A DNA stretch of 57,397 nucleotides. It comes from Thiothrix eikelboomii (GTDB taxonomy: Bacteria > Pseudomonadota > Gammaproteobacteria > Thiotrichales > Thiotrichaceae). This document shows, in pieces, positions 55,363 through 57,397 of the stretch. Numbering within the stretch: the stretch's first letter is position 1; the number at the start of each line of letters is the position of its first letter. The notes beneath the pieces are model-generated. The model worked only from the letters and a program-made list of their open reading frames with translations, was not told the DNA's origin and did not search any database. The stretch covers positions 1 to 57,397 of the forward strand of contig NZ_FUYB01000025.1 in the NCBI RefSeq assembly GCF_900167255.1, read 5' to 3'. A program made the translations under genes and the position numbers.

Positions 55363-56931
55363 TTACAACAACCATTCCACAGGCAACCAAGAAATCACCG
55401 TGATAACCACCCGTTGGAAACTGCTCATTTCGGGTTCAACGGAAAGAGTAATTCCATTAGCGTTATCAATCCATTGCAGTTTGCCTTGGTCGGTGAGTTG
55501 CACTTCATAAGCCTTTTGTTGCATATAAAGATGAGTTTGTGCTACTGAGTTAGCGCCATAATCGGGTTCTTCAAAAATAATCCCCATTTCAGTGTTATGG
55601 ATGGCCGAGCGTGGATCAAGATTGAATGAACCGACAAAAATAGTTTTTTGATCGACTACGAAGGCTTTAGCATGCAAGCTTGCGCGTTTAGAGCCTAACA
55701 GCTCAAAGCCTTGATCGCCTTCGCTATTTAGGGGCTTTAATTCATACAGCTTGACACCCATCGCTAATAATTGCTTGCGGTAATTAGAATAACCCGCATG
55801 CACCGCCGCTACGTCATTCGCTGCGAATGAGTTAGTTAAAATAATAATTTCAACTCCACGATCTCTTAAGCTTTTAAACAGCTCTAAGCCGAATTTGCCC
55901 GGAATAAAATAAGGTGAAGAAATAACCAATTCTTTTTGAGCACTTTTCATTAAATTAGCAATTTCTTTCGTGATATTGCCTTCAGTATCAGAAAAGCTCG
56001 CAATTACCTTTTCAGGATGGTCATAAATAACCTTCATATCTGCATAATAGGTCTTATTGCCGATGACATTCAGCAAGTTTTGGATAGCGAGATGATTTTT
56101 TTCAACCTCTTGCCGATAAGAATTCAAGGCTGTACTCGACGCAGACTTCCATTGGTTAAAGCGTTCATCCGTCGCAGCCGTATTGAGTTGAGTGATATCG
56201 AAGGCTAAACCGCTATACCAGTATTTATCAAAGGCTGCAGTCACATCTTGACCAATTTTACCGGCTGACAATAAATCGACATCAGCGAAGGCGACTTCAG
56301 TTTTGAAGCTAAAATATTCATTACCAATATTACGTCCGCCGACAATAGTCATTACTTGATCAACCGTCAGAGATTTATTATGCATCCGCCGGGTTACACG
56401 TGGAAAACGGGCTGGGTATTCAGGTATACGGAACTTACGTAGATAGAAGGGGTTGAAAATCCTGACTTGGAGAGTCGGGTTTTCTTGGACTAAGCGTACA
56501 AAAATCCCATCCCGACTGACCATATCCATATCATCTAGCAATAAGCGCACCTTCACTCCACGCTTTGCGGCCTCTACGAGCGCTTGTAAAATGGCTTGCC
56601 CTGAATCATCGTCATGGAATAAATAGTACTGAGCATCAATCGTTTCAGTAGCGACATCAATCAGCTGTAAGCGATTTAATAAAGCGATATGTGGATTGCC
56701 CAAGGAGTAAACTAAACTAGAGTGCGTATTGCCTGGTGCTTTTAATAAGCTGTCGGTTAATTGATGCAAGGGGTTTGATTGACTCAAGCTGCTCGCCGGA
56801 GTGGCTTGAGGGCTAACCACGAAGGATCTATTCCCGATTAAGCGTAATAGCAATAAACCAATGGCTAATATGATTAGAAAAGAAATAATGGGATGTACTT
56901 TTACAAATGAAAACACGGTGGCTTTCCTCAT
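55363..56931 (-). CDS. Phospholipase D-family enzyme (ClsC-like)
   Basis: A 522-residue membrane-anchored protein with one N-terminal hydrophobic helix (about 12-32) and two HKD motifs: MHNKSLTVDQVMTIVGGRN (His184, Lys186) and LHAKAFVVDQKTIFVGSFN (His420, Lys422, Asp427). The layout fits bacterial phospholipase D-like cardiolipin synthase C/YmdC relatives that work on phosphatidyl groups. No YmdB-like partner is near, so cardiolipin synthesis is inference. Confidence 0.88.
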   Translation of the reverse strand: MRKATVFSFVKVHPIISFLIILAIGLLLLRLIGNRSFVVSPQATPASSLSQSNPLHQLTDSLLKAPGNTHSSLVYSLGNPHIALLNRLQLIDVATETIDAQYYLFHDDDSGQAILQALVEAAKRGVKVRLLLDDMDMVSRDGIFVRLVQENPTLQVRIFNPFYLRKFRIPEYPARFPRVTRRMHNKSLTVDQVMTIVGGRNIGNEYFSFKTEVAFADVDLLSAGKIGQDVTAAFDKYWYSGLAFDITQLNTAATDERFNQWKSASSTALNSYRQEVEKNHLAIQNLLNVIGNKTYYADMKVIYDHPEKVIASFSDTEGNITKEIANLMKSAQKELVISSPYFIPGKFGLELFKSLRDRGVEIIILTNSFAANDVAAVHAGYSNYRKQLLAMGVKLYELKPLNSEGDQGFELLGSKRASLHAKAFVVDQKTIFVGSFNLDPRSAIHNTEMGIIFEEPDYGANSVAQTHLYMQQKAYEVQLTDQGKLQWIDNANGITLSVEPEMSSFQRVVITVISWLPVEWLL

Positions 56932-57208
56932 CTGATAAAAAGAATAGGGGTAATTAGCTCTAATAATTGTAGCAACTCATTTTTATAAAAGCGCGTGAGT
57001 TTTATTTTTTAAGGTTTGGTAGTTGATGGACTGTGTTTAAAAGATTGATTTTAAAGAAAAAATGTCATTTTTTGCTGAGTAGTTCAATAAAAATACCTCT
57101 GTACACGACAAAACATTTAACCCATTGATTTAGTGAGTTGACTACCTATAAAGATGAAAGTCCATCGCCCCTATGTTTTACTCTCTAGTTACCACACAGG
57201 AGAGCGAA

Positions 57209-57397
57209 ATGGATCTGAGCGATGGACTGAGAGACAGTTTAAAAGCCTATTTAGGTTGGGGCAAGCCCCGTCTGGATTGTTTTGTATCAATGCTGCTGGC
57301 GCTGCTGAATGCGCGTCAAATGAATCTGAGCTTGTTGGCCGTGCATATAGACAGCGATACAGAAATTGCCTCTCGCTATCGACGGATGCAACGTTTT
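57209..57397 (+). CDS. IS4-family transposase, 5' part (cut by window end)
   Basis: ATG 57209 behind ACAGGAG opens a frame with no stop to the window end: LSDGLRDSLKAYLGWGKPRL, MLLALLNARQMNLSLLAVHI and TEIASRYRRMQRF. The RxxNL...L and the SRYRRMQRF blocks are the N-terminal DNA-binding region of IS4-family transposases of about 400 residues. The left terminal repeat must lie between 56932 and 57208; I could not fix it by eye. Only the first 63 residues are available. Confidence 0.8.
   Translation, partial: MDLSDGLRDSLKAYLGWGKPRLDCFVSMLLALLNARQMNLSLLAVHIDSDTEIASRYRRMQRF

Noticed and set aside
57000..57208. Left terminal inverted repeat of the IS4-family element
   Set aside because: Without the right end of the element the repeat cannot be matched; candidate starts near 57100 are guesses.

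Overview
This window looks like the chromosome of a moderately AT-rich gammaproteobacterium. The evidence is the gene neighbourhoods: smpB/ratA/ratB-bamE-fur, rpsU-yqeY-hemE, and ponA divergent from pilMNOPQ-aroK-aroB-dgt. A Thiothrix/Thiolinea-like (Thiotrichales) host is my inference from gene style and accessory content; no rRNA is present to prove it. The left third (about 265-18,614) is core genome: tRNA-Thr(UGU), tRNA methylation, tmRNA partner, outer-membrane assembly, iron regulation, haem synthesis, peptidoglycan synthesis, the type IV pilus inner-membrane and secretin operon, shikimate genes, dGTPase, Cys-tRNA(Pro) deacylase and GalU.

From 18,628 to 44,748 the window is dominated by catabolic and transport genes. 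A HTH regulator faces a membrane desaturase across a promoter region with two palindromes. A TetR-controlled divergent cluster encodes an MttB-family (non-pyrrolysine) methyltransferase homologue, a dimethylglycine/sarcosine dehydrogenase-like flavoprotein with a GcvT-like C-terminus, a PhnD-like binding protein without a signal peptide, and a second DAO-type flavoprotein. Together these suggest use of a methylated amine or betaine. A second set (GMC oxidoreductase, enolase-superfamily sugar-acid dehydratase, aldehyde dehydrogenase) faces a complete dipeptide/opine-type ABC importer with a Tat-exported binding protein and a fused double ATPase.

Between these two sets (about 27,583-34,446) sits an accessory island of conflict genes. 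It has two decayed toxin-antitoxin pairs, a caspase-like protease carrying about 15-16 WD40 repeats, a divergently transcribed TRYPCO1-like partner, an Rpn-type PD-(D/E)XK protein with a GLEQ repeat, and a TIR protein with one membrane segment.

The right part (44,778-57,397) holds a lipocalin, a TIR fragment joined to the first 41 residues of an Avd-like protein (probable remnant of a diversity-generating retroelement locus), and an RHH-GNAT toxin-antitoxin pair with a perfect operator palindrome. It continues with 4-hydroxyphenylpyruvate dioxygenase, a 1179-residue protein of unknown function, an EACC1-like conflict component followed by a truncated partner, a YceI/cytochrome b561 pair, a GAF-sensor regulator behind a strongly structured leader, a phospholipase D-family enzyme, and the start of an IS4-family transposase cut by the window edge.

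The most notable theme is the density of caspase/TIR/TRYPCO1/EACC1/Avd pieces, some intact and some decayed. Such NTPase- and protease-centred conflict modules are known mainly from multicellular or filamentous bacteria. Family assignments are from reading the translated sequences by eye; no database search was run.
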